From: an uncultured Sphingomonadaceae bacterium
GTDB lineage: Bacteria; Pseudomonadota; Alphaproteobacteria; Sphingomonadales; Sphingomonadaceae
DNA length: 64,000 nt
Assembly: GCA_947488625.1 (NCBI GenBank)
Contig: CANKZR010000001.1
Coordinates: forward strand, 248,001 to 312,000
Direction of reading: 5' to 3'
Shown here piece after piece: positions 26,817 through 34,690 of this stretch. The position numbers and the translations under genes are program-made. A model generated the notes under the pieces. That model was not told where the DNA came from. It saw nothing but the letters and a program-made list of their open reading frames with translations, and ran no database searches. Every line of letters begins with the position of its first letter. The stretch's first letter is position 1.

Positions 26817-26873
26817 TATCGATTCATCAATGGCTGAAGAATGCGCCCGATCCTGTAATTCGTCCAATCGATA
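26817..26873. promoter_or_regulatory. inverted repeat TATCGATT/AATCGATA upstream of katG
   Basis: TATCGATT at 26817-26824 and AATCGATA at 26866-26873 are exact reverse complements, spaced by 41 bases and centred about 50 bases before the katG start. They could be operator half-sites or a leader hairpin. They do not match the full OxyR consensus. Confidence 0.35.
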
Positions 26874-26938
26874 AGTTGGCATTTATTGATCGGTTTGTTC
26901 GTTAACGCGATTGGTCGCTCCGATGGGGCGACAAAACG

Positions 26939-26973
26939 AAAAGGCCCGGCGCTGCGGAATGCAGCACCGGGCC
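26939..26973 (-). terminator. Rho-independent terminator of ahpF
   Basis: A 13-base stem (26943-26955 with 26961-26973, one G-U pair) with a 5-base loop is followed on the minus strand by TTTTCGTTTT. It lies 25 bases after the ahpF stop. Confidence 0.88.
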
Positions 26974-26997
26974 ATGTTTGTCGAAAGTGCGATGACG

Positions 26998-28590
26998 TCA
27001 GGCGGCTTGCGCCACCTCTTCTGCCGCTTCGTTTCGAATAAGGTAATCGAAGGCGGACAGAGCGGCGGCAGAGCCTTGGCCCATGGCCACCACGATCTGC
27101 TTGTAAGGCACCGTGGTGCAGTCGCCCGCGGCAAAGACGCCGGGCAGGTTGGTTGCGCCCCTGCTGTCGATCACGATCTCGCCGTGCTTCGACAGTTCAA
27201 GTCCGCTGTCCGCCAGCCATTCGGTGTTGGGAACGAGGCCGATCTGAATGAAAACGCCTTCCAGTTCCACGCGGCGCTCATCACCCGAAGCGCGATCCTT
27301 GTAGACAAGTCCGCCCACCTTGTTGCCGTCTCCGGTAATCTCGGTGGTTTGCGCATTCACCAAGATCTCGACATTGTTCATGGAACGCAGCTTGTCCTGC
27401 AACACCTGGTCGGCGCGCAGCTTCTCGTCGAATTCCACTAGCGTGACATGGCCGACGATACCGGCAAGGTCGATCGCGGCTTCGACGCCTGAATTGCCGC
27501 CGCCGATCACGGCTACGCGTTTGCCCTTGAACAGCGGACCGTCGCAGTGTGGGCAATAGGCCACGCCCTTGTTACGATAGTCCTGTTCACCCGGCACCCC
27601 GAGTGCACGCCAGCGGGCACCTGTAGAAAGGATCAGGCTGCGAGCTTTCAGCACCGCGCCATTGTCCAGGTGCAGTTCGTGCATTCCGCCCGCGTCTCTT
27701 GCGGGCACCAGCTTTTCGGCCGTGGCAAGGTTCATCAGGTCGATGGCGTCCTGTGCCTTTACCTGTTGTTCCAGATTGGTGGTGAGCTTGGGGCCTTCGG
27801 TATATTCGGTACCGGGCAAGTTCTCGATACCCAGCGTATCGTTCAACTGGCCGCCAAAGCGTTCTGCGGCAATGCCGGTGCGAAAACCCTTGCGCGCGGT
27901 GTAGATGGATGCGGACACGCCGCCGGGGCCACCGCCCACCACCAGAACCTCGAACGGGTCCTTAGCGGAAAGCTTTTCGGCTGCCTTGGCGCTGGCGCCG
28001 GTGTCCACCTTGCCCAGCACTTCCTCAAGGGTCATCTTGCCGTTGAAGAAAGGCTCGCCGTTCAGAAATGTCGCAGGCACGGCCATTACGTCGCGCGCGT
28101 CCACTTCATCCTTGAATGTGCCGCCTTCGATCAGCGTCGCGGTGATGCGCGGGTTGACGAGTGCCATCAGCGTAAGCGCCTGCACCACGTCCGGACAGTT
28201 GTGGCAGGACAATGAGAAATACATCTCGAACTCGAGATCTTCCTCCAGCGCGGCGATCTGGTCGAGCGTATCCTGCTCCACCTTGGGTGGATGGCCACCG
28301 GCCCATAGCAGGGCCAGCACCAGCGAGGTGAATTCGTGCCCCATCGGCAGGCCGGCAAAGCGGACCCACTTGGTAGCATCGGACGCGCGGCGAATGATGA
28401 AACTGGGCTTGCGATCATCGGTGCCATCGAAGCTGGCCGATACCTTGTCATGCAAGGCGGCAATCTCTTCCAGCAGTTCTCGCGTCTGGGCGGATTTGTC
28501 GTCATCGCCCAGAGAGGCGACGAGTTCGATCGGTTCGCGCAAGTTCTCAAGGTAGGTCTTGAGCTGCTGCGTCATAGTAGCGTCGAGCAT
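26998..28590 (-). CDS. ahpF: alkyl hydroperoxide reductase subunit F
   Basis: Flavoprotein that passes electrons from NADH to AhpC. The 530 residues begin [17 protein letters not shown], like E. coli AhpF, after AGGAG at good spacing. The N-terminal double thioredoxin domain has Cys129-H-N-Cys132. The reductase part shows the FAD motif VVGGGPGG (about 218), the NAD motif [12 protein letters not shown], the redox pair Cys346-P-H-Cys349, and CDGP after it. It follows ahpC after 152 bases containing a strong hairpin, so it is probably expressed by partial read-through. Confidence 0.98.
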   Translation of the reverse strand: MLDATMTQQLKTYLENLREPIELVASLGDDDKSAQTRELLEEIAALHDKVSASFDGTDDRKPSFIIRRASDATKWVRFAGLPMGHEFTSLVLALLWAGGHPPKVEQDTLDQIAALEEDLEFEMYFSLSCHNCPDVVQALTLMALVNPRITATLIEGGTFKDEVDARDVMAVPATFLNGEPFFNGKMTLEEVLGKVDTGASAKAAEKLSAKDPFEVLVVGGGPGGVSASIYTARKGFRTGIAAERFGGQLNDTLGIENLPGTEYTEGPKLTTNLEQQVKAQDAIDLMNLATAEKLVPARDAGGMHELHLDNGAVLKARSLILSTGARWRALGVPGEQDYRNKGVAYCPHCDGPLFKGKRVAVIGGGNSGVEAAIDLAGIVGHVTLVEFDEKLRADQVLQDKLRSMNNVEILVNAQTTEITGDGNKVGGLVYKDRASGDERRVELEGVFIQIGLVPNTEWLADSGLELSKHGEIVIDSRGATNLPGVFAAGDCTTVPYKQIVVAMGQGSAAALSAFDYLIRNEAAEEVAQAA

Positions 28591-28628
28591 GGTGTCTCCT
28601 GGTCAAAGGGTGATGGGAAAAGGCGATG

Positions 28629-28668
28629 GAGACCCGGGGCGGGGGGAGGAGGGGTGGCCCCGGGTCTC
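28629..28668 (-). terminator. attenuator-like hairpin between ahpC and ahpF
   Basis: GAGACCCGGGGC at 28629-28640 pairs perfectly with GCCCCGGGTCTC at 28657-28668, with a G-rich 16-base loop. On the minus strand a short T-run (TTTT) follows after 6 bases. It lies 75 bases after the ahpC stop and 39 bases before the ahpF start, so it could set the AhpC:AhpF ratio. Confidence 0.6.
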
Positions 28669-28742
28669 TTCGCGACCCGACACGGACATTAGCGTGGTCG
28701 GGAAGGGCGCGGCGGCCTTGGTAGCCGCTCGCGCAACGGGTC

Positions 28743-29309
28743 TTAGATCTTGCCGACGAGGTCGAGCGAAGGTGCCAGCGTGTCGCTGCCTTCTTCCCAC
28801 GCTGCCGGGCAGACCTGGCCGGGGTTCTCGCGAACGTACTGAGCGGCCTTGATCTTGCGCGTCAGTTCGTTGGCATTGCGGCCCACGCCTTCGCAGGTGA
28901 TTTCCATGATCTGGATCACGCCGTCGGGGTCCACCACGAAGGTAGCGCGATCGGCAAGGCCCATCTCCTCACGCAGAACGTTGAAGTTCTTGGAGAGGGT
29001 GTGCAGCTGGTCACCCAGGAAAGGGAACTTCAGCTTGCCGATCTTCTCGGACGTGTCGTGCCATGCCTTGTGGCTGAAATGCGTGTCGGTGGAGACACCA
29101 TAGACCTCGACGCCCATGCTCTGCAGCATGTCGTACTTCTCGCCCATGTCTTCCAGCTCGGTCGGGCAGACGAAGGTGAAATCGGCGGGGTAGAAGAAGA
29201 ACACGCTCCACTTGCCCTTCAGGTCTTCGTCGGTCACGTCGAAGAAGTCCTTGCCGGCCTGGAATGCGGTGGCCTTGAACGGTTTGATCTGGCTGCCAAT
29301 GATACCCAT
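28743..29309 (-). CDS. ahpC: alkyl hydroperoxide reductase AhpC (2-Cys peroxiredoxin)
   Basis: Reduces H2O2 and organic hydroperoxides with electrons from AhpF. The 188 residues carry peroxidatic Cys48 in [10 protein letters not shown] and resolving Cys167 in [12 protein letters not shown]. The start [11 protein letters not shown] and full length match the enteric AhpC type. Its own promoter should be in the 150-base gap upstream, where a 14-base palindrome lies beside the antiporter stop. No oxyR gene is in the window. Confidence 0.98.
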   Translation of the reverse strand: MGIIGSQIKPFKATAFQAGKDFFDVTDEDLKGKWSVFFFYPADFTFVCPTELEDMGEKYDMLQSMGVEVYGVSTDTHFSHKAWHDTSEKIGKLKFPFLGDQLHTLSKNFNVLREEMGLADRATFVVDPDGVIQIMEITCEGVGRNANELTRKIKAAQYVRENPGQVCPAAWEEGSDTLAPSLDLVGKI

Positions 29310-29445
29310 TGAATAATCCCTTTCGGTTTGTGTGCGTTTGTGAACTCAACGCGGCAGATAGGGATTGTTGCAATGCGAAAAAGCGATTTAAGGCGATTGC
29401 CGCCATCGAAATAATCGATCAACGGTAGGCAAGTTTCGGAAAGTG

Positions 29446-29459
29446 CAACAGCTGTTGCG
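29446..29459. promoter_or_regulatory. 14-base perfect palindrome upstream of ahpC
   Basis: GCAACAGCTGTTGC reads the same on both strands. It starts 2 bases past the stop of the antiporter gene and lies about 137 bases before the ahpC start. It could be a regulator site or a small hairpin; I cannot tell which protein would bind. Confidence 0.35.
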
Positions 29460-29461
29460 TT

Positions 29462-30691
29462 TTACGCATCCTCCTTGACGGCCTCCGCACTCGGTGCCTC
29501 TCCGATACGCAGCCATTTGGCGATCCGATTGATGCTTGGCCCCTGCACCACGCTGGATACCAGCACGACGAAAAAGACCACGTTGAAGATGGCAAAAGCA
29601 CCTTCGACGCCGGCCACGATGGGAAAGATCGCAAGTACGATCGGCACCGCGCCCCTTAGCCCCGCCCAGGAAACGAACAGCATCGTGCGCGTGTCGAACC
29701 GCCTGAACGGCAGCAGGCAGACAAAGACCGCAAGGGGCCGCGCCAGCAGGATGAGAACGAGCGTGATCGCCAATCCTGCGCCCATTACCGGCAGCAGGTT
29801 GGACGGGGTCAGCAGCAATCCCAGCGTCAGGAACATCACCACTTGCGCCAGCCACGCCAACCCATCCTGGAACGTGCGAACGATGGGCTTTGCGGCAAAT
29901 GCACGGGTGCCGGCGAATACGCCGGCGACATAAACGGCGAGGAATCCGTTCCCGCCCAGAATGCTCGCAAAGCCAAAGGCCAGCAGCGCACCTGCGATGG
30001 AAACGACGAAAGCCAGCCCGCCTTGCCGCAATCCCATCCGCTTCAGGCTTTCCGGCAGCAGATAGCCGACGCCCAGCCCCACGCCCGCACCCACGATCAT
30101 TTGCTGCGCAAACTCGGGCAGCAGTGCCAGCGGGGCGGGCTGACTGGCGGCGGTAAACCCCAGCAGGGCGGTGACGAGAAAAATCGCCATCGGATCGTTT
30201 GAGCCCGATTCCAACTCCAGCAGCGCGGGCACATCGTCCTGCAGATCAAGATCGCTGGATCGCAGTACGGAAAAGACTGCCGCTGCATCGGTGGATGCCA
30301 CCACCGCCCCGAGGAGAAAGGCCTGGAGCGGTGCGAAATCAAGCAGCAGGATGGCCGAAAGCGCTACGACGCCTGCTGTAATTCCTACCCCCAGCGTCGC
30401 CAGCATCAGGGCTGGCAACAGCATCGGGCGCACGGCCCGCCAGTTGGTGTCCAGCCCGCCGGAAAACAGGATGAAGGCAAGGCACACCATGCCCACGCCC
30501 TGCGTCAGCAAATAGTCGTCGAATGCGATCCCTCCCGGCCCCTCTACACCTGCGAGAATGCCAAGCGCGAGAAAACCGACGATGGCGGGAAAGCCGATAC
30601 GCGATGTCAGCAGGCCTGCAAACACCGTCGCCGCCAGCAGCAGGCCGGTAAGCAACATTGCAAATTCGGGACGGAAGAGTTCCTGCAGCAT
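29462..30691 (-). CDS. monovalent cation/proton antiporter (CPA family, NhaP2/CvrA-like)
   Basis: 409-residue inner membrane protein with about twelve helices. The fold is recognised by FILFSGGLDTNW, GAVVASTDAAAVFSVLR with the paired Asp region, LELESGSNDPMAIFL, and WAGLRGAVPIVLAIFP, which match the K+/H+ antiporter NhaP2 type. E. coli NhaP2 is longer and ends with a RCK_C-type regulatory domain; that part is absent here, leaving only a short acidic tail. It exchanges K+ or Na+ for protons. It follows aroC by 26 bases in the same direction. Confidence 0.93.
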   Translation of the reverse strand: MLQELFRPEFAMLLTGLLLAATVFAGLLTSRIGFPAIVGFLALGILAGVEGPGGIAFDDYLLTQGVGMVCLAFILFSGGLDTNWRAVRPMLLPALMLATLGVGITAGVVALSAILLLDFAPLQAFLLGAVVASTDAAAVFSVLRSSDLDLQDDVPALLELESGSNDPMAIFLVTALLGFTAASQPAPLALLPEFAQQMIVGAGVGLGVGYLLPESLKRMGLRQGGLAFVVSIAGALLAFGFASILGGNGFLAVYVAGVFAGTRAFAAKPIVRTFQDGLAWLAQVVMFLTLGLLLTPSNLLPVMGAGLAITLVLILLARPLAVFVCLLPFRRFDTRTMLFVSWAGLRGAVPIVLAIFPIVAGVEGAFAIFNVVFFVVLVSSVVQGPSINRIAKWLRIGEAPSAEAVKEDA

Positions 30692-30717
30692 GGGTCAGCG
30701 CGAGGTAGAGTGCGCTA

Positions 30718-31806
30718 TCATCCGTGCGACGTCTGCCCGCCGCATTGCGCACGGTGCAGCAGCTTCTGGTCTGCCAGCACCAGCGCCATCATCGCTTCCA
30801 CCACGGGCACCCCTCGTATGCCGACGCACGGATCGTGGCGGCCCTTCGTCTGGATCTGCGTGGCTTCGCCCTGACTGGTAATCGTATCGACCGGGGTAAG
30901 AATGGAACTGGTAGGCTTGAATGCCACGCGGCAGGTAACGGGCTGGCCGGTAGAGATGCCACCCGCAATGCCGCCTGCATGGTTGGCCTGGAATTCGACG
31001 CTGCCATCCGAGCCGGGACGCATGGGGTCCGCATTGGTTTCACCCGTATTGGTGACGGCGGCAAAGCCATCGCCGATTTCCACGCCCTTGGTGGCGTTGA
31101 TCGTCATCATGGCAGCGGCCAGATCGCTGTCGAGCTTGGCATAGATCGGCGCGCCCCATCCGGCAGGCACGCCCGTAGCATTTGCCGTCACCAGCGCGCC
31201 GAGGGACGAGCCCGACTTGCGGGCGCTGTCCACCAGTTGTTCCCACCGCGTTACCGTTTCGGGGTCCGGGCAGAAGAAGGGGTTGTTGGCGATTTCGCCC
31301 TTGTCGAAGCGCGCATAGTCCAGCGCCGCATCGCCGATTTGCTCGACCCATGCGGTGATCTCGACTTCGGGGATCACCTTGCGCGCAATTGCACCCGCTG
31401 CGACCCGCGCCGCCGTCTCTCGCGCGCTGGATCGACCGCCGCCGCGATAGTCGCGAAAGCCGTACTTGGCATCGTAGGTATAGTCCGCATGGCCTGGACG
31501 GTAGGCCTTGGCGACTTCGGAGTAATCCTTTGACCGTTGATCGGTGTTCTCGATCATCAGGCTGATCGGCGTGCCGGTGGTGCGCCCCTCGAACACGCCT
31601 GAAAGAATGCGCACCTCGTCCGCCTCGCGCCGCTGCGTGGTGTACTTCGACTGGCCGGGCTTGCGCGCATCCATGAAAGGCTGGATGTCGCTTTCCGAAA
31701 GTTCGATACCCGGCGGGCAACCGTCCACCACAACGCCCAGCGCGGGTCCGTGGCTTTCCCCCCAGGTGGTGAAGCGAAAAACGCGTCCGAATGTATTCCA
31801 GCTCAT
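30718..31806 (-). CDS. aroC: chorismate synthase
   Basis: Last step of the shikimate pathway, converting EPSP to chorismate with reduced FMN. The start at 31806 gives 362 residues, beginning [19 protein letters not shown], the family signature; extra sequence upstream in the same frame is not homologous. Other signatures are [33 protein letters not shown], and [15 protein letters not shown] with RHDPCVGIR near the C-terminus. It is divergent from ruvA over about 134 bases. Confidence 0.98.
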   Translation of the reverse strand: MSWNTFGRVFRFTTWGESHGPALGVVVDGCPPGIELSESDIQPFMDARKPGQSKYTTQRREADEVRILSGVFEGRTTGTPISLMIENTDQRSKDYSEVAKAYRPGHADYTYDAKYGFRDYRGGGRSSARETAARVAAGAIARKVIPEVEITAWVEQIGDAALDYARFDKGEIANNPFFCPDPETVTRWEQLVDSARKSGSSLGALVTANATGVPAGWGAPIYAKLDSDLAAAMMTINATKGVEIGDGFAAVTNTGETNADPMRPGSDGSVEFQANHAGGIAGGISTGQPVTCRVAFKPTSSILTPVDTITSQGEATQIQTKGRHDPCVGIRGVPVVEAMMALVLADQKLLHRAQCGGQTSHG

Positions 31807-31940
31807 GGCTTGTTTCCTTAGCGCAACTTGCGTTCGTGTCGAGACGGACGGGGGAAATAGGAGGTCCGCACTGGACTGTTCCCGTTCTGTCCGCCACACC
31901 CTGCGCTCAGGCAACAAGGTGGTAGCGTGACAAGAATTCC

Positions 31941-32546
31941 ATGATTGCAAAGCTAACTGGCAGGCTGGACGAAACCGGCGAAGACTGGGCCATCGTCGAT
32001 GTGCAGGGCGTGGGCTATCTGGTCCATTGCTCCACCAAGACCCTGGCGGCGCTGGGTTCGGTGGGCGACGCCTGCACCATCCACACTGATCTGCAGGTGA
32101 GCGAGAACGACATGCGCCTGCTGGGCTTCGCCGAAAGTGCGGAGCGTGACTGGTTCCGCCTGCTGACGGGCGTGCAGGGCGTGGGGTCCAAGGTGGCGCT
32201 GGCGATCCTCTCCGCGCTTTCCACCGGTGAACTGCGCGATGCCTGCGCCGCGGGCGATGCCGCCAGCGTGGCCCGGGCCAACGGCGTGGGGCCGAAACTG
32301 GCGGGGCGCATCGTGAATGAGCTGAAGGACAAGGCGGGCGCCATGCCGGGAGTGGCTGGCGGCGGAACCGGCGGCACGGTAATGCCTGCTGGCGGAGCGA
32401 GCGCCGATGCGGTGAGCGCGCTGCAGAACCTTGGCTTCAAGCCAGCCGTGGCCGCGCAGGCCGTGGCGAGGGCGCAGGAGGAACTGGGAGAGGGCGCAGG
32501 CGAGGGCGACCTCATTCGCGTGGCACTGAAGAAGGCAGCGGGCTAG
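31941..32546 (+). CDS. ruvA: Holliday junction branch migration protein RuvA
   Basis: Tetrameric Holliday-junction binder that loads the RuvB motor. The 201 residues show [11 protein letters not shown], the YLVHCS OB-fold end, two helix-hairpin-helix motifs ([16 protein letters not shown] and [14 protein letters not shown]), a Gly/Ala linker and the C-terminal domain III with [19 protein letters not shown]. It heads an operon with two small secreted proteins and ruvB. ruvC is not directly upstream. Confidence 0.97.
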   Translation: MIAKLTGRLDETGEDWAIVDVQGVGYLVHCSTKTLAALGSVGDACTIHTDLQVSENDMRLLGFAESAERDWFRLLTGVQGVGSKVALAILSALSTGELRDACAAGDAASVARANGVGPKLAGRIVNELKDKAGAMPGVAGGGTGGTVMPAGGASADAVSALQNLGFKPAVAAQAVARAQEELGEGAGEGDLIRVALKKAAG

Positions 32547-32557
32547 GAAATTTGAAG

Positions 32558-33103
32558 ATGAAGACGATGCTTTGCCTGATCGCCACCAGCCTGCTGGCTG
32601 CTCCTGTTGCCGCGCAGGATATGTCCACCTTCACAACCGGCCCCGTGTTCGAGGATTTTGGCCCCCACGCGTATATGGAGCAGACAGAGCCGCTGCCTGC
32701 CGACCTTGCCTTGCGCCACAGCTTCGACGTCGCTGATGCTGCCGAGGACGGTCGTTTCAACCGCGGCTTCGAAAGCGCGGCGCGCTTCATCAACATGCAC
32801 GCAGCCAACGGCGTGAACACGGACCGGATCGACGTAGCGGTTGTGGTCCACGGCCGCGCGGTGCAGGATTTGCTGACCGATGAAGCATGGGCCGCGCGCG
32901 AACTTGACGGGGATGCGAACCCCGGCGGCGAGCAGTTGCGCGCAATGCTGGATGCAGGCGTTCGCTTCATCGTCTGCGGCCAGAGCGCGGCGGGGCAGGG
33001 CATGGCGAACGACGACCTCATCCCCGGCGCGGAAATGGCGCTGTCAGCCATGACCGCCCATGCGCTGTTGCAGCAGCGCGGCTATACGGTGAACCCGTTT
33101 TGA
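32558..33103 (+). CDS. secreted DsrE-like protein
   Basis: 181 residues from the ATG at 32558, chosen because AGGAAA lies 7 bases upstream; a TTG at 32552 is too close to that site. A signal peptide (MKTMLCLIATSLLAAPVAAQ) directs it to the periplasm. The rest has a DsrE-like alpha/beta pattern: ARFINMHAANGV, DRIDVAVVVHGRAVQDLL and AGVRFIVCGQSAAGQG, with one conserved Cys at the usual DsrE position, and ALSAMTAHALLQQRGY at the end. Periplasmic DsrE-like proteins are known but of unclear function. It lies between ruvA and ruvB. Confidence 0.85.
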   Translation: MKTMLCLIATSLLAAPVAAQDMSTFTTGPVFEDFGPHAYMEQTEPLPADLALRHSFDVADAAEDGRFNRGFESAARFINMHAANGVNTDRIDVAVVVHGRAVQDLLTDEAWAARELDGDANPGGEQLRAMLDAGVRFIVCGQSAAGQGMANDDLIPGAEMALSAMTAHALLQQRGYTVNPF

Positions 33104-33417
33104 TTGTGAGACTATCTCTTGGGTTTTCTGTGTCATTGCTAGCAGTCGGCTGTGCAGAAGAGCCTTCCAGCTTCGCTCACGCATGGAACGAGGCAGGTAT
33201 TAATGAAATCCGAAAGTATTTATCCCCTGAGTTCGATGCTGACTTCCGCGCGATCCGAATGATGGAGAAAAACATGCCCGTGACTTGTGGGCAATACCGA
33301 AGGGATGAGGGAGGGGATTGGTACCGATTTGTCGGACAGGGGGAAGCAGGCTTTATCCTAGAAGATGAAGCTGCTGCCGATGTGTTTGCCTTTGCATGGG
33401 AATCTGATTGCAAGTGA
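33100..33417 (+). CDS. small putative lipoprotein
   Basis: 105 residues from a TTG that overlaps the previous stop, or 103 from a GTG six bases later. The N-terminus has a short hydrophobic stretch and the lipobox LLAVGC, then AEEPSSF. The mature part is polar with two further cysteines (VTCGQYRR and ESDCK) that may form a disulfide. No family was recognised. Base composition is a little poorer in G+C than its neighbours. The stop overlaps the ruvB GTG start, so the ruvB message passes through it. Confidence 0.65.
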   Translation: MIVRLSLGFSVSLLAVGCAEEPSSFAHAWNEAGINEIRKYLSPEFDADFRAIRMMEKNMPVTCGQYRRDEGGDWYRFVGQGEAGFILEDEAAADVFAFAWESDCK

Positions 33418-34454
33418 CTGACCAACCAATCCACACCCCCGACCGCCAGCCGGAAGACCCGGACGCAGCCCTGCGCCCGAAGACCTTGCGCGACTTTGTC
33501 GGGCAGGCGGCGGCGAAGGACAATCTTGCCGTGTTTATCGAGGCCGCCAAGGGTCGCGCCGAAGCGATGGACCACGTCCTCTTCTTCGGTCCACCGGGAT
33601 TGGGCAAGACCACGCTGGCGCAGATCGTGGCGAAGGAACTGGGCGTGGGCTTTCGCGCCACCTCCGGCCCGGTAATCGCCAAGGCGGGTGATCTTGCCGC
33701 GCTGCTCACCAACCTCGAGCCCAATGACGTGTTGTTCATCGACGAGATCCACCGGCTCAATCCGGTGGTGGAGGAAGTGCTCTATCCGGCGATGGAGGAC
33801 CGTGCGCTCGACATCATCATAGGGGAGGGGCCGTCGGCGCGCAGCGTGCGGATCGATCTGCCGCCTTTTACCCTGGTGGGCGCGACCACGCGGCAGGGGC
33901 TGCTCACCACGCCCCTGCGTGACCGGTTCGGCATCCCTGTGCGACTAGTATTCTATACCGAAGATGAACTGATGCGCGTTGTCACGCGCGGGGCGACGCT
34001 GCTGGGCATGGATATCGACCCCACCGGCGCGCGCGAGATTGCGCGGCGCTCGCGTGGCACGCCGCGCGTGGCGGGCCGCCTGATGCGCCGCGTGCGCGAC
34101 TTCGCGCAAGTCAGGGGTGCCAGCACCGTCACCGCGCAAATTGCCGACGAGGCGCTGACCCGGCTGGAGATCGACAATCTGGGTCTCGATGCGATGGACA
34201 GGCGCTATCTCACCATGATCGCCACGACCTACAAGGGTGGCCCTGTCGGCGTGGAGACGCTGGCGGCTGGTCTGGCCGAACCACGGGACACGGTAGAGGA
34301 TGTGATCGAGCCTTACCTTATCCAGCTTGGCCTGATTGCCCGAACCGCGCGCGGGCGCTGCCTCAACGATGGCGGCTGGCAGCACCTGGGCTTGTCCGAT
34401 CCAAACGAATCGGGCCGCGCCAGCCAGGGCGGACTGTTCGAGGACGATGGCTGA
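33414..34454 (+). CDS. ruvB: Holliday junction branch migration DNA helicase RuvB
   Basis: AAA+ motor that drives branch migration with RuvA. The GTG at 33414 is preferred over a TTG at 33408 because it yields the usual MTDQP start and overlaps the upstream stop as GTGA. The 346 residues show [11 protein letters not shown], Walker [14 protein letters not shown], Walker [11 protein letters not shown], the sensor [17 protein letters not shown] and the arginine-finger [17 protein letters not shown]. The winged-helix C-terminus ends before a short acidic tail. Confidence 0.98.
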   Translation: MTDQPIHTPDRQPEDPDAALRPKTLRDFVGQAAAKDNLAVFIEAAKGRAEAMDHVLFFGPPGLGKTTLAQIVAKELGVGFRATSGPVIAKAGDLAALLTNLEPNDVLFIDEIHRLNPVVEEVLYPAMEDRALDIIIGEGPSARSVRIDLPPFTLVGATTRQGLLTTPLRDRFGIPVRLVFYTEDELMRVVTRGATLLGMDIDPTGAREIARRSRGTPRVAGRLMRRVRDFAQVRGASTVTAQIADEALTRLEIDNLGLDAMDRRYLTMIATTYKGGPVGVETLAAGLAEPRDTVEDVIEPYLIQLGLIARTARGRCLNDGGWQHLGLSDPNESGRASQGGLFEDDG

Positions 34455-34535
34455 GCCGCGTGGGTTAACCCGGCGCTAACCATCGCGTCCGCCGTTTCGG
34501 TTCCAATCTGGGACAGACCGGGTCGGCAACCGCAA

Positions 34536-34557
34536 GAAGCGCATATTTCTGCGCTTC
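34536..34557 (+). other. 8-bp hairpin in the leader of the repeat protein gene
   Basis: GAAGCGCA at 34536-34543 and TGCGCTTC at 34550-34557 pair perfectly around TATTTC. It lies about 135 bases upstream of the repeat-protein start, in the 236-base gap after ruvB. No clear promoter boxes were found in this gap. It could be an operator or an RNA leader hairpin. Confidence 0.35.
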
Positions 34558-34690
34558 GAGAGGTCGAAAACGTGGTTAATGCGATTGCGTGACGGGCAAT
34601 TGCAGGTCTCATTGGCAGCAACCGGAAAAGGCCAGAGGTGTCACAGGGGCACTCCAAGCCATCCCCCGGCCAAGCTGAGAGAGATCGTTC

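Noticed and set aside
34574-34588. Sigma-54-like GG...GC element before the repeat protein gene
   Set aside because: The spacing between GG and GC is one base longer than required, which sigma-54 does not tolerate.
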